NCBI GenBank assembly: GCA_014841835.1
Contig: JACYUQ010000004.1
Location: 806,001 to 870,000, forward strand
DNA: 64,000 nt
DNA from: Oxalobacteraceae sp. CFBP 13730
GTDB taxonomy: Bacteria > Pseudomonadota > Gammaproteobacteria > Burkholderiales > Burkholderiaceae_D
Direction: 5' to 3'
A program made the position numbers and the translations under genes. Positions 15,893-24,508 of the stretch are shown in pieces (within the stretch, counting starts at the first letter, position 1; each line of letters begins with the position of its first letter). Below the pieces are notes generated by a model. That model was not told where the DNA came from, did no database searches, and was given only the letters and a program-made list of their open reading frames with translations.

Positions 15893-16897
15893 CTACGCGG
15901 CTGCAGCGTGGCGAGCCTTGGTATTGCCACGACGGCGGCGCACGGCAACCAGCAAGCCGCCGACGGTGGCGAACATGGCCAGCATGCCGGGCTCCGGCAC
16001 TTCTTCCGCGTCCAGCTGCGCCGCGGCGAAGCCTTGCAGGGCCAGCGCCGTCGCCACATTGATGCCGAGGTCGCGGGCGACGTAATCATCCGCGCCAAGC
16101 GAGCGTGGATCGAGGCCGGTCACGTTGCCGAAGATGGTCAGCGCTTCCAGGTAGTAGCCGTAGTTGCTGCCGTGGTAGGAGTCCGGCGCCCACAGGTTGA
16201 TCTGACCGGCGCCGATGCCGTCGTACGGATTGGCATCGGCCAGACCGCCTGCGATCGCCTGGTTCCAGGCCTGGCCCACGGGAATCACGCCATTGATGAT
16301 GCTTGAGGCCGAATCGGCGGCGTCGTAGCCGGCGCGCACGTCCTGCGCCATCGCATAGATCGACTTGCCATACCACGGGCTATTGGCATTCTGGTACGTC
16401 AGGTCGGCGCGCGACCAGGTGGATGTCAGGCGCACGTCGACATCCGGATTCTGTTCACGAAGCGCGTTGGCCAGCAGGCCGGAATAGCGGATCAGCGTTT
16501 CCGGGTTGCCTGGTTTGGCGCCGTCGAGCGTGCTGTAGCTTTGCAGCAGCACCATATCGAACGGCTTCACAATCGTGTTGAAGCGGTTGTTGTAGTGAAA
16601 ATCCAGGCCCGAGCCGGGCTCGGTTTCCAGGCTGACCTGGTAGTTCAGGCCGGCCTGCATCGTCATGGCCTTGAACAGTGCCGGTACGCCACCGATGCCC
16701 AGACCGTTCAGGTCGGTCACGGTATCGGGACGGTAGTTCTGCACGAGCGGCGGCTTGGCGCCCGCCGGATCGCCGTAGGTGAAGCTGTTACCGATGAAGA
16801 GGATCGTCGTGGCTGAGGCGGGCAGGGCCAGGCCGCCCAGTGCGACTGCGGCGAAGAGTGCGGTGCCGGAACGGCGCAGGCTGCAAGGAATGGTCAT
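15893..16897 (-). CDS. PEP-CTERM exported protein with SGNH/DUF4886-like domain
   Basis: This is a 334-residue secreted protein. A signal peptide (about residues 1-30, ending 'GLALPASA') is followed at once by 'TTILFIGNSFTYGD', the block-I 'GNSFT' motif of DUF4886/SGNH-like hydrolases. A possible catalytic Asp/His pair lies in 'APDSYHGSNYGYY'. The C-terminus is a textbook PEP-CTERM sorting signal: 'VPEPG', a hydrophobic helix and 'RRRR', processed by exosortase and expected to release the protein to the surface or exopolysaccharide. GGAGA precedes the ATG at 16897. No exosortase gene lies in the window. The substrate is unknown; an esterase on exopolysaccharide is an inference. Confidence 0.88.
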   Translation of the reverse strand: MTIPCSLRRSGTALFAAVALGGLALPASATTILFIGNSFTYGDPAGAKPPLVQNYRPDTVTDLNGLGIGGVPALFKAMTMQAGLNYQVSLETEPGSGLDFHYNNRFNTIVKPFDMVLLQSYSTLDGAKPGNPETLIRYSGLLANALREQNPDVDVRLTSTWSRADLTYQNANSPWYGKSIYAMAQDVRAGYDAADSASSIINGVIPVGQAWNQAIAGGLADANPYDGIGAGQINLWAPDSYHGSNYGYYLEALTIFGNVTGLDPRSLGADDYVARDLGINVATALALQGFAAAQLDAEEVPEPGMLAMFATVGGLLVAVRRRRGNTKARHAAAA

Positions 16898-16936
16898 CAA
16901 AGTCTCCAGTGTGTTTTTTAGTTGGTGTTCAAAATT

Positions 16937-16953
16937 AAGCAAGTCGCATGCCG
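16937..16953 (-). promoter_or_regulatory. Sigma-54-like promoter of the PEP-CTERM gene
   Basis: Read on the minus strand, CGGCATGCGACTTGCTT has the invariant -24 GG and -12 GC exactly ten bases apart and matches GGCACG-N4-TTGCT at most positions. Transcription would start about 30 bases before the ATG. An AT-rich palindrome (ATTATT-C-AATAAT, 16963-16975) lies just upstream. PEP-CTERM genes in several Betaproteobacteria are RpoN-dependent. Confidence 0.6.
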
Positions 16954-16975
16954 ACGACAGATATTATTGAATAAT

Positions 16976-17306
16976 CAGTCAGTTATAGATGCCTGCTGCA
17001 TACGACGCTGCCAGGGTGTAAAGCAGGCCGACACCGCACGTCGTTGTTGATAAACCCGCCGTCATGTGGCGCTGACGTCACACTCCTGTAATTTCTCGCG
17101 TCGTTTTGTAAAGTTTTGCAAGCAAGCACCGCGTATTTCGCACGCCTGGCAGCGTCAGGGCGCCCGTTTGTAAAGAAGTGTGAGCAACAGCGGCGGGTGA
17201 GCAACCAACAATTCAATGAAATCATGAGGTTATGTGTTTCCTGGCAGCTGGTAGTCGCCTGCTGGCGCCGCTGCTAGCATGAATCATCGATAACACGAGG
17301 ACATTC
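16976..17306. other. Intergenic region between divergent genes
   Basis: About 330 bases between the PEP-CTERM gene and the sugar permease. The string TGTAAAG recurs three times (near 17020, 17108 and 17170) and a TGACGTCA palindrome lies at 17072-17079; these may be regulator sites for the sugar locus. I see no convincing gene here; the open frame on the minus strand (16983-17225) has no ribosome site or recognisable protein character. Confidence 0.4.
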
Positions 17307-17390
17307 ATGCAACAGTTCAAAACGCTCCCGCACCGCTTGCCGTGCGCACTGTTGGCAGCCATCGACGCGGGTAGCGCAGCATGGCTGTGA
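17307..17390 (+). CDS. Possible 27-residue leader peptide upstream of the sugar permease
   Basis: A short ORF (MQQFKTLPHRLPCALLAAID...) starts at ATG 17307 with CGAGGAC upstream. Its TGA (17388-17390) overlaps the permease start (ATG 17381), so translation could be coupled. The encoded peptide has no recognised family. It may be a leader peptide, the remnant of a lost gene, or a chance ORF. By itself the permease ATG has no good ribosome site, which supports a coupling role. Confidence 0.35.
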   Translation: MQQFKTLPHRLPCALLAAIDAGSAAWL

Positions 17391-18736
17391 CCCTCGCCAG
17401 CGCGCCGGTTGCCGGCAATTCCAGGCGCGACGTTGTCCTCGGCATGGCATTCGTCGGCCTGCTGTTCTTCATCCTCGGGTTCGTCACCTGGCTCAATGGC
17501 TCGCTGGTTCCCTTCTTGAAGATCGTCTGCGGCCTGAACAACTTCCAGGCCCTGTGGGTGACCTTCGCCTTCTACATCGCCTACACGGCCATGGCCCTGC
17601 CATCGGCTGCGGTGCTGGTCCGCACCGGCTACAAGAAGGGCATGACGATCGGTCTGGGCATCATGTGCGTGGGCGCACTGCTGTTCATCCCGGCCGCGCA
17701 AAGCGCGCGTTATGAACTGTTCCTGGTGGCGCTGTTCACACTCGCCAGCGGCATGACGCTGATGCAGACCGCGATCAATCCCTACATTGTCTGCCTTGGC
17801 CCGCGCGAGAGCGCCGCCATGCGCATCAGCATCATGGGCCTGTTCAACAAGGGCGCCGGTGTGGTGGTACCGCTCGTGTTCTCCACGCTGATGCTGGCCG
17901 ACATCGACAGCTTCTCGCACACGGCGCTCGAAGCGCTCGACCCGGTTGCCCGCAGCGCTGCGCGGGCCGGCCTGTCCGAGCGGCTGGTGCTGCCGTACAT
18001 CTGCATGGCGGCGGTGCTGTTCGTGATCATGGTCTTCATCCATTTTTCGAACCTGCGCGATATCGAGCCCGAGGCCGACACGCCCGAGGCTGGTGTCGAG
18101 CGCACCGGCGTGCTGCAGTTCCCGCAACTGGTGCTGGGCGCGATGGCGCTGTTTGCTTACGTCGGCGTGGAAGTCATCGCCGGCGACACCATCGGCCTGT
18201 ATGGGCATGAACTGAACGTGGCCAATTTCGGCGTGCTGACGTCCTACACGATGATGTGCATGGTGCTCGGCTACCTGATCGGCGTGGTCGCGATTCCGCG
18301 CTACCTGTCGCAACAGCGCGCCTTGCTGCTCTCGGCCGTGGCCGGCCTGCTGCTGACGATCGGCGTGGCCACCGGCTCGCCCACCGACAGCGGCGTTTCG
18401 CAGGCGTTGATCGGCTGGGCCGGCGTGCCGACAGTGCCCGATACGGTCATGTACCTGGCGCTGTTGGGCCTGGCCAACGCCATGGTGTGGCCGGCCATCT
18501 GGCCGCTGGCCCTGCAGGGCCTGGGCCGCTACACGGCAAGCGGCTCGGCGCTGCTGGTCATGGCGATCTCCGGCGGCGCGGTGCTGCCGCTGCTGTACGG
18601 CCATTTCGCCGACCTGAATACCTCGCGCAGTGCCTACTGGATGCTGTTGCCGTGCTACGGCCTGATCCTCTGGTACGCAGCCTACGGCCACAAGATCCGC
18701 CGCTGGCGCAGTCCGGGCGCAGCCGCCCGACCTTGA
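17381..18736 (+). CDS. Sugar MFS transporter (FucP/NagP family)
   Basis: This is a 451-residue inner-membrane permease with about 12 transmembrane helices. The beginning 'LLFFILGFVTWLNGSLVPFLK' and 'MTLMQTAINPYIVCLGP' are hallmarks of the fucose/glucose-galactose/N-acetylglucosamine proton symporter family. The position next to a GH20 hexosaminidase points to amino sugars such as GlcNAc (NagP-like), though glucose or galactose cannot be excluded. It is the first substantial gene of a 13-kb plus-strand block and overlaps a short upstream ORF. Confidence 0.88.
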   Translation: MAVTLASAPVAGNSRRDVVLGMAFVGLLFFILGFVTWLNGSLVPFLKIVCGLNNFQALWVTFAFYIAYTAMALPSAAVLVRTGYKKGMTIGLGIMCVGALLFIPAAQSARYELFLVALFTLASGMTLMQTAINPYIVCLGPRESAAMRISIMGLFNKGAGVVVPLVFSTLMLADIDSFSHTALEALDPVARSAARAGLSERLVLPYICMAAVLFVIMVFIHFSNLRDIEPEADTPEAGVERTGVLQFPQLVLGAMALFAYVGVEVIAGDTIGLYGHELNVANFGVLTSYTMMCMVLGYLIGVVAIPRYLSQQRALLLSAVAGLLLTIGVATGSPTDSGVSQALIGWAGVPTVPDTVMYLALLGLANAMVWPAIWPLALQGLGRYTASGSALLVMAISGGAVLPLLYGHFADLNTSRSAYWMLLPCYGLILWYAAYGHKIRRWRSPGAAARP

Positions 18737-18812
18737 TTCCCACCCCACAGGACTTGTCCGCACGGCGCTGCTGCGCGGTCCATCGTTTTTCATTTCATAC
18801 CAGGAGCACCGG

Positions 18813-21467
18813 ATGTCTCTACTGAAACCACATAAAACGCTGATCAGTGCGGCTGTCGCCAGCGCCTGCATCGCCATGCCGGCCCTGGCGCAGGACACTG
18901 CTGGAGCGGCAACGCCCCGGCAAAACACCGGTGAAGCGATCGCCGAGGTGCGGGTGACGGCCACCCGTCATTCGACGTCGCTCCTGCGCACCCCGGTGTC
19001 GGTGACCGCCGTCGGCCAGGAAGAACTGACCCGCAAGGGCATCACCGACGTGCGCGGCCTGAGTGGCGAAGTGCCCAATCTGCAGCTGGGCAGTGCGACC
19101 GACGGCAGTTCGGGCGTGAAGATTTCGGTGCGCGGCGTGAGCAGCAACGACTTCACCGAGATCGGCAATCCGGCAGTCAGCCTGAACGTCGACGGCATCT
19201 ACACGCCGCGCCCGCAATCGGCGCTGGCGCTGCTGTTCGACCTGGAGCAGGTCGAAGTGCTGCGCGGCCCGCAGGGCACGCTGTTCGGTCGCAATGCGAC
19301 GGGCGGCAGCATCAACATCATTCCGAACAAGCCGCAGTTCAATTCGACCGAAGGCAATGCAGGCCTCACGCTCGGGCGCTATAACCTGCGCCAGGTGACG
19401 GCCGTGCAGAACATCCCGGTCAGCGACACCTTCGCGATGCGCGCCACGATGATGGTCATCAAGCGTGACAGCTACCTGAACCAGGAGCAGGACTTCTACG
19501 CCGCGAACTTCCCGGAATTCGGCGTGACCCCGGCGCGCGATGCGGCCGGCAACATCATTCCCGATGTCGACCAGCGCTACAACCGCAAGGTCGGCGCCAG
19601 TGACGCCTACGGCAACAAGGACGAATGGGCGGCGCGCCTGCAGGGCCGCTGGAAGATCCGCAACGATCTCGAATGGCTCGGCGCCTACGAGCGCTACACC
19701 AACAAGGGCGCCGGCGACATCGCGCTCAAGGATTGCACGATGGCGGCCGGCACAGCCCACGCCTGCCCGGGCGGGCAGTGGGACGTCAAGATCAACCGGC
19801 CGGGTGAACTCGACTGGAACATCGACACCTTCCGCAACCGCCTGACCTGGAGCGTGAACGACCACACGACTGTCGAATACAACGTGTCGTACTCGGAGCA
19901 GAACCGCCGCCAGATCCGCGACGGCGATTCGGGCTACCAGCCACTGGCCGAAGACATCAATATCTACGGCGGCTTCGTCAACGATTCGGCCGGCTTTACC
20001 AATTCGTCCAAGTTCAAGACCACGGTCCAGGAACTGCAGCTGCGCGGCGAGCAGGGCAATCTGCGCTACGTCACGGGCCTGTTCTGGATGCACGAAAAGA
20101 ACGCGATCGAATTCGGCGAAGACTCGATCTCGGCAATGGTCAACGCACCGGGCGCGCCGTACTACGCGCTGTATGACCAGACCGACCGCCAGTCCGAATC
20201 GATGGCCGCCTTCGGCCAGGTCGACTGGGCCTTCGCGCCGAAATGGAACCTGACGGTCGGCGGGCGCATGACGCGCGACGAGCGCGAAGACAAGAACGGC
20301 AAGTTCTACGATTCGGGCACCACGGGCGATCCGTACTCGTACTTCCAGGGCCAGTACACGCCGATCCCGGGCCGCTTCTTCAACAGCAGCGACCTCAAAC
20401 CCGGCATGGGTTCGTACTACGGCGTGGCCGGCATGGCCGGCATCACGCCTGACGTGAGCAGCAACCGCGATTCGTGGAACAAGTTCACCTGGCGCCTGGG
20501 CCTGAGCTACCAGGTCACGCCGGACGACTTCGTGTTCGGTTCGCTCTCGACCGGCTACAAGGCCGGTGGTTTCAGCGACAAGCAGAACATCTGCGCGCGC
20601 GGCCTGGGCGGCAACTGCGCCGACCGCGAGCCGGGCCCGCACTACACCTTCCTGCCATGGAAGCCTGAAACGCTGACCAATTTCGAGGTCGGCTACAAGG
20701 GCCGCATGCTGGACAACCGCCTGTCGTTCTCGGCCACCGCCTTCCACAGCCGCTACAAGGACATGCAGATGACCGGCGCGGTCGAGATGGGCAAGATCAT
20801 CCCGGCGATCCCGTGCACCGCGGCCAATCCATCGTGCGATTCGGCGGTGTTGTACGGCACCACGAATGCGGCCGAAGCGAAGATCTCGGGCCTCGAACTG
20901 GAAGGCAAATACCGTCCATGGGCGGGCGCCGAAGTGAATTTCCAGTACTCGCACCTGCGCGCCAAGGTGGTGTCGTACCCGGACTACACGCAGACCTGGC
21001 GTGACGTGCCGTGCGGCCCGTTCCGCGCCACTTACGGCGTCGAGCCGTGCGTGCGCTACACGGGCCCGAACCAGGCGCTGGTCGGCCGCTTCCCGGCGAA
21101 CGTGGTGGGGAATGATTTGCCGAACGCGCCGCGCAATTCAGCGCGGATCGAAGTCTCGCAGCGCTTCATGCTGACGGGCGACTACGAGCTCACGCCGCGC
21201 CTGTCGGCGCGCTGGCAGGACAAGATGTACTTCAGTATCCAGAACCTGGACAACGCCCACGTCGGCAACCAGCAGGGCGCCTACGCAACCTATGACGCGT
21301 CGCTGCGCTTGACCGCACCAGGCGGCAACTGGCGCGCCGAGGTGTACGTGAACAACTTGAACGACGTGCTTGCGAAGAACAATGCGCGCATCGTCGACCC
21401 GGGGTACGTCATTGGCCAGTACAACGAGCCACGCATGTTCGGTGTGCGCGTGGGCGTGGACTGGTAA
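18813..21467 (+). CDS. TonB-dependent outer-membrane receptor, probably for oligosaccharide
   Basis: This is an 884-residue receptor. The signal peptide ends near 'AMPALAQ'. There is no STN domain. The TonB box-like 'IAEVRVTATR' begins near residue 43, followed by the plug ('TPVSVTAVGQEELTRKGI', 'RGPQGTLFGRNATGGSINII') and a large barrel ending in 'RMFGVRVGVDW' with a terminal aromatic. Cys pairs occur in extracellular-loop-like segments. AGGAG precedes the ATG. The permease lies 76 bases upstream and a lipoprotein 37 bases downstream, so substrate uptake across the outer membrane for this locus is its likely job. Confidence 0.9.
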   Translation: MSLLKPHKTLISAAVASACIAMPALAQDTAGAATPRQNTGEAIAEVRVTATRHSTSLLRTPVSVTAVGQEELTRKGITDVRGLSGEVPNLQLGSATDGSSGVKISVRGVSSNDFTEIGNPAVSLNVDGIYTPRPQSALALLFDLEQVEVLRGPQGTLFGRNATGGSINIIPNKPQFNSTEGNAGLTLGRYNLRQVTAVQNIPVSDTFAMRATMMVIKRDSYLNQEQDFYAANFPEFGVTPARDAAGNIIPDVDQRYNRKVGASDAYGNKDEWAARLQGRWKIRNDLEWLGAYERYTNKGAGDIALKDCTMAAGTAHACPGGQWDVKINRPGELDWNIDTFRNRLTWSVNDHTTVEYNVSYSEQNRRQIRDGDSGYQPLAEDINIYGGFVNDSAGFTNSSKFKTTVQELQLRGEQGNLRYVTGLFWMHEKNAIEFGEDSISAMVNAPGAPYYALYDQTDRQSESMAAFGQVDWAFAPKWNLTVGGRMTRDEREDKNGKFYDSGTTGDPYSYFQGQYTPIPGRFFNSSDLKPGMGSYYGVAGMAGITPDVSSNRDSWNKFTWRLGLSYQVTPDDFVFGSLSTGYKAGGFSDKQNICARGLGGNCADREPGPHYTFLPWKPETLTNFEVGYKGRMLDNRLSFSATAFHSRYKDMQMTGAVEMGKIIPAIPCTAANPSCDSAVLYGTTNAAEAKISGLELEGKYRPWAGAEVNFQYSHLRAKVVSYPDYTQTWRDVPCGPFRATYGVEPCVRYTGPNQALVGRFPANVVGNDLPNAPRNSARIEVSQRFMLTGDYELTPRLSARWQDKMYFSIQNLDNAHVGNQQGAYATYDASLRLTAPGGNWRAEVYVNNLNDVLAKNNARIVDPGYVIGQYNEPRMFGVRVGVDW

Positions 21468-21504
21468 AGCAAGTTGTCAGCAGTGTGTCCTTCAGGAGAA
21501 TGCG

Positions 21505-23214
21505 ATGCGTGGTGCGAACAATGGTCTGGGTAGGGTAGCAACGGCGCTGGTGGGCTCCGGCGTACTGGTGCTGGCGGGTTGCGGTGGCAATGCGACCGAT
21601 AGCAGCGCCGGAGTCTCACGGCAGTTGTCGGCGGCGCCCGTCGCCGTGGCCGCTGCGTCGCCGTGGCCGGTCTGGTCGGGCTGGGATTTTCCGTACAATG
21701 AACCGCCGCTCGCCAGTGCGCCGGCCGTGGCGTTCGGCGTCTCGCAACTGACGCAGTCGGCCACGCAAACCGTTTTCCGGGGCGCGCACGCGCTGCCGGC
21801 GGGCAGCGTGCAGAATTACCGGCTGGGTGTGTTCATCCACCACGATGTGTTCTATTACCAGGCCGACGCGACTGCCGTTATCAATGCCGACGGCACGTTC
21901 ACGCTGACGCTGCCACGTTCGGTGGGCAGCGCCGACCGCGCTGTGCTGGTGCTGCATCCGGCATCCTACAATCCGCTCTCGGGCCCCAACTGCAATGCAG
22001 CCGGCGGCTTTTGCAGCGGCCAGATCACGGGCACGACCAAGCTGTCGCTGCCAATCGATCCGGCGGCGCTCACGGCCTACACCGCCGCTTATTTCCCGGC
22101 GCCGGCAACCTCCGCCAACGCCCAGATCGCCGCACTGCAGCGCATGATGAATACGCCGCAGGTGACTGGCGGGCCGTATGGTGCGGGGCGCCTGATCCGC
22201 AGCTTCCACGACATGGACTCGGCCTTCCTGTACGATCAGGCGCTGGCCGTGATTGCCTTCAGCCTGGCCGGTGAGCAGGCCAGTGCCGAGCAGATCATCA
22301 ACGCGCTGGGCAAGTCGCAGACAGCGTCCGGCGCCTGGGTGTTTGCCTATCTGACCGATGGCGCCGACGCTAATCCCGGCGTGGACATGCGCATCGCCGG
22401 CGCCAACGCCTGGTTCGGCATGGCACTCAACGCCTACCAGAAAGCCTTTGGCAGCACGAAGTACCTGGCCATGTCGACCCGCTTGCACGACTACCTGCGC
22501 GCAGAAACCGTGGCCGTGACAATCAATGGCGTGGGCCGCCGCGGCCTGCGCTTTGCGCCAACCAACTACGTCGCGGGCCGCACCGGCATCTTCGCGCTGG
22601 AGCACCAGCTCGATGCCTACGCCAGCCTGCACCAGTACCACACGCTCAATGGCGGCAGCCAGTACCTGACCGCCGCCACGCAGTTGCGGCAGATGGCCGA
22701 AAGCCTGTGGAATGGCACGCGCTTTTTGGGTGGCTACGACGCCAATACCGGCACACTGAATACGGGCGAGCGCTATCTCGACACGTATTCGTGGTCGGTG
22801 CTGGCGCTGGGGAACGTCGGCAGCGCCGGACAGAACTTCGCCGCCGCACTGCCGGGGATGTGCGACTATTTCAATACCGCCGGGCGCCTGGACTACCCGT
22901 CGCGCAAGGTGAGCGGCATTGTCGGCTTCTACGACGTCATCTACGACAACGTGCCGTCAAGCGCGCCGTTCGTCTGGAGCGAGGGCAGCCTGGGCGCGAT
23001 CATGGCGATGCGCCAGGGCGCGCCCACGATGGAGTGCGCGGGCAACGGGGCCAGCCAGATGCTCGAGTCGCTGAACTACATGGTCGACAAGCTGGGCAGC
23101 ATGCCGTACGCGACCCGCAATACCAATGCGGACTTCACCAGTTCGGGCAGCGTGGCAGGCACCGCATGGCTGTACTACGCGAACCGGAACAAGAATCCGT
23201 ACGCGCACTACTGA
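21505..23214 (+). CDS. Lipoprotein with beta-domain and (alpha/alpha)-toroid-like domain, function unknown
   Basis: This is a 569-residue predicted lipoprotein with lipobox 'VLAGC' (C26). Residues ~75-165 form a beta-rich domain ('NYRLGVFIHH...INADGTFTLTL') resembling accessory domains in some secreted glycan enzymes. Residues ~200-560 show repeated helical hairpins with Trp/Tyr-rich turns ('ALAVIAFSLAGEQ', 'GIFALEHQLDAYASLHQYH', 'LDTYSWSVLALGN', 'FVWSEGSLGAIMAM'), as in six-hairpin glycosidases and lyases. It lies between a TonB receptor and a solute-binding protein, suggesting a surface glycan hydrolase, lyase or binder. No family or catalytic residues can be named confidently. The ATG at 21505 follows CAGGAG. 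Confidence 0.75.
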   Translation: MRGANNGLGRVATALVGSGVLVLAGCGGNATDSSAGVSRQLSAAPVAVAAASPWPVWSGWDFPYNEPPLASAPAVAFGVSQLTQSATQTVFRGAHALPAGSVQNYRLGVFIHHDVFYYQADATAVINADGTFTLTLPRSVGSADRAVLVLHPASYNPLSGPNCNAAGGFCSGQITGTTKLSLPIDPAALTAYTAAYFPAPATSANAQIAALQRMMNTPQVTGGPYGAGRLIRSFHDMDSAFLYDQALAVIAFSLAGEQASAEQIINALGKSQTASGAWVFAYLTDGADANPGVDMRIAGANAWFGMALNAYQKAFGSTKYLAMSTRLHDYLRAETVAVTINGVGRRGLRFAPTNYVAGRTGIFALEHQLDAYASLHQYHTLNGGSQYLTAATQLRQMAESLWNGTRFLGGYDANTGTLNTGERYLDTYSWSVLALGNVGSAGQNFAAALPGMCDYFNTAGRLDYPSRKVSGIVGFYDVIYDNVPSSAPFVWSEGSLGAIMAMRQGAPTMECAGNGASQMLESLNYMVDKLGSMPYATRNTNADFTSSGSVAGTAWLYYANRNKNPYAHY

Positions 23215-23227
23215 GAAGGGCAGGTCG

Positions 23228-24472
23228 ATGCACTTTGCCGGATGGATGCTGTGCGCACTCTTGACCCTTGTGGCGCCGCTCGCGCATGCCGGCACGCTCG
23301 TGATCGAGAGCTGGCGCGTGGACGACAAGGCGCTGTGGGAAAAGGTGCTGATCCCCGCGTTCCAGCGCAGCCATCCCGGCATCGACGTCAAGTTCGCGCC
23401 CACCGCGCCCACCGACTACGATGGCCGCCTCGCGGCGCGCCTGGCCGACGGCAGCGCCGGTGACCTGGTCGCGTGCCGGCCATTCGACGCATCCTTGAGC
23501 CTGTACGCGCAGGGGCATCTGGAGCGCCTGGATGGCAAGCCGGGGATGCAGTATTTCGAGCCGGGCGCGATGGTGGCCTGGCAGACGGCCGGCGGCAAGG
23601 AGGCCTTTTGCATGCCGGTGGCGTCGGTGATCCACGGCTTCATGTACAACAAGGCGATCTTCCGCAAATATGACCTGCAGGCGCCGCGCACGGTGGATGA
23701 ATTCTTTCGCGTGCTCGATGTGCTGAAGAAGAACGGCGTCGCGCCGCTGGCGCTCGGCATGGCCGACGGCTGGGAAGCGAGCCAGCTGGTATTTACCAAT
23801 ATCGGGCCCAATTTCTGGCGCGGCGAAGCTGGCCAGAAGGCGCTGGCCGACGGGCGCGCGCGCCTGACCGATCCGCCGTTCGTGGAGGCGCTGCGCTTCG
23901 GTGCGCGCATGGGCGCCTATCTGCCCGCCAGCGCCGCCACGCAAACCTATGGCCAGAGCCAGGCGATGTTTGCCACGGGCCGCGCCGCGATCTATCCGGC
24001 CGGGTCCTGGGATATCGCGCGTTTCAGCAGCGCGCCCGGCCTGGAGCTGGGCGTGTTCGCCGCGCCGGTGAAGCGGCGGGGCGACGCCTGCTTCATCTCG
24101 GACCACATGGACCTGGGGCTGGGCGTGAACCGCGCATCGAAGAACAAGCAGGATGCCTTCAAGTTCCTGGCCTGGGTCGGCTCGCAGGAATTTGCCGACA
24201 TCTACAGCAACCGGCTGACCGGCTTTTTCACGCTGTCGAATCACCTGATTGCGATGCGCGATCCGGTCGCCAAGCAGATGGTCGAGTGGCGCAACAGCTG
24301 CGCGTCGACCGTGCGCCTGAATGCGCAAGTGCTGCATCGCGGGCAGCCCAGCATGGAGAGCGTGCTGTGGCGCGTCAACGCCGACGTGCTGAAAGGGACG
24401 CTGGCGCCGGAACCTGCGGCCGCCAGGCTGCAACGTGATTTCGACCGGTGGTACAAGCCCCCGCAACCCTGA
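23228..24472 (+). CDS. Extracellular solute-binding protein family 1 (sugar type)
   Basis: This is a 414-residue periplasmic binding protein with signal peptide residues 1-21 (cleavage 'AHA|G'). It shows the family-1 (MalE/UgpB-like) pattern: 'TLVIESWRVDDKALWEKVLI' then 'GIDVKFAPT', 'GFMYNKAIFRKYDL', 'ATGRAAIYPAGSWDIARF'. No permease or ATPase gene lies nearby. The ATG at 23228 is 13 bases after the lipoprotein stop. It may work with an ABC transporter encoded elsewhere or as a sensory partner of the downstream two-component system. Confidence 0.9.
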   Translation: MHFAGWMLCALLTLVAPLAHAGTLVIESWRVDDKALWEKVLIPAFQRSHPGIDVKFAPTAPTDYDGRLAARLADGSAGDLVACRPFDASLSLYAQGHLERLDGKPGMQYFEPGAMVAWQTAGGKEAFCMPVASVIHGFMYNKAIFRKYDLQAPRTVDEFFRVLDVLKKNGVAPLALGMADGWEASQLVFTNIGPNFWRGEAGQKALADGRARLTDPPFVEALRFGARMGAYLPASAATQTYGQSQAMFATGRAAIYPAGSWDIARFSSAPGLELGVFAAPVKRRGDACFISDHMDLGLGVNRASKNKQDAFKFLAWVGSQEFADIYSNRLTGFFTLSNHLIAMRDPVAKQMVEWRNSCASTVRLNAQVLHRGQPSMESVLWRVNADVLKGTLAPEPAAARLQRDFDRWYKPPQP

Positions 24473-24508
24473 ACGACGAACCCACTTTTGGCTGGATTGG
24501 AGACACTC

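Noticed and set aside
16983-17225. 80-codon minus-strand ORF upstream of the sugar permease
   Set aside because: No ribosome site, unusual composition with many Cys and Arg, and no recognisable domain; treated as intergenic.
23126-23228. Longer N-terminus for the first solute-binding protein
   Set aside because: The extra 34 residues overlap the lipoprotein gene and are Arg/Thr-rich; starting at 23228 gives a proper signal peptide.
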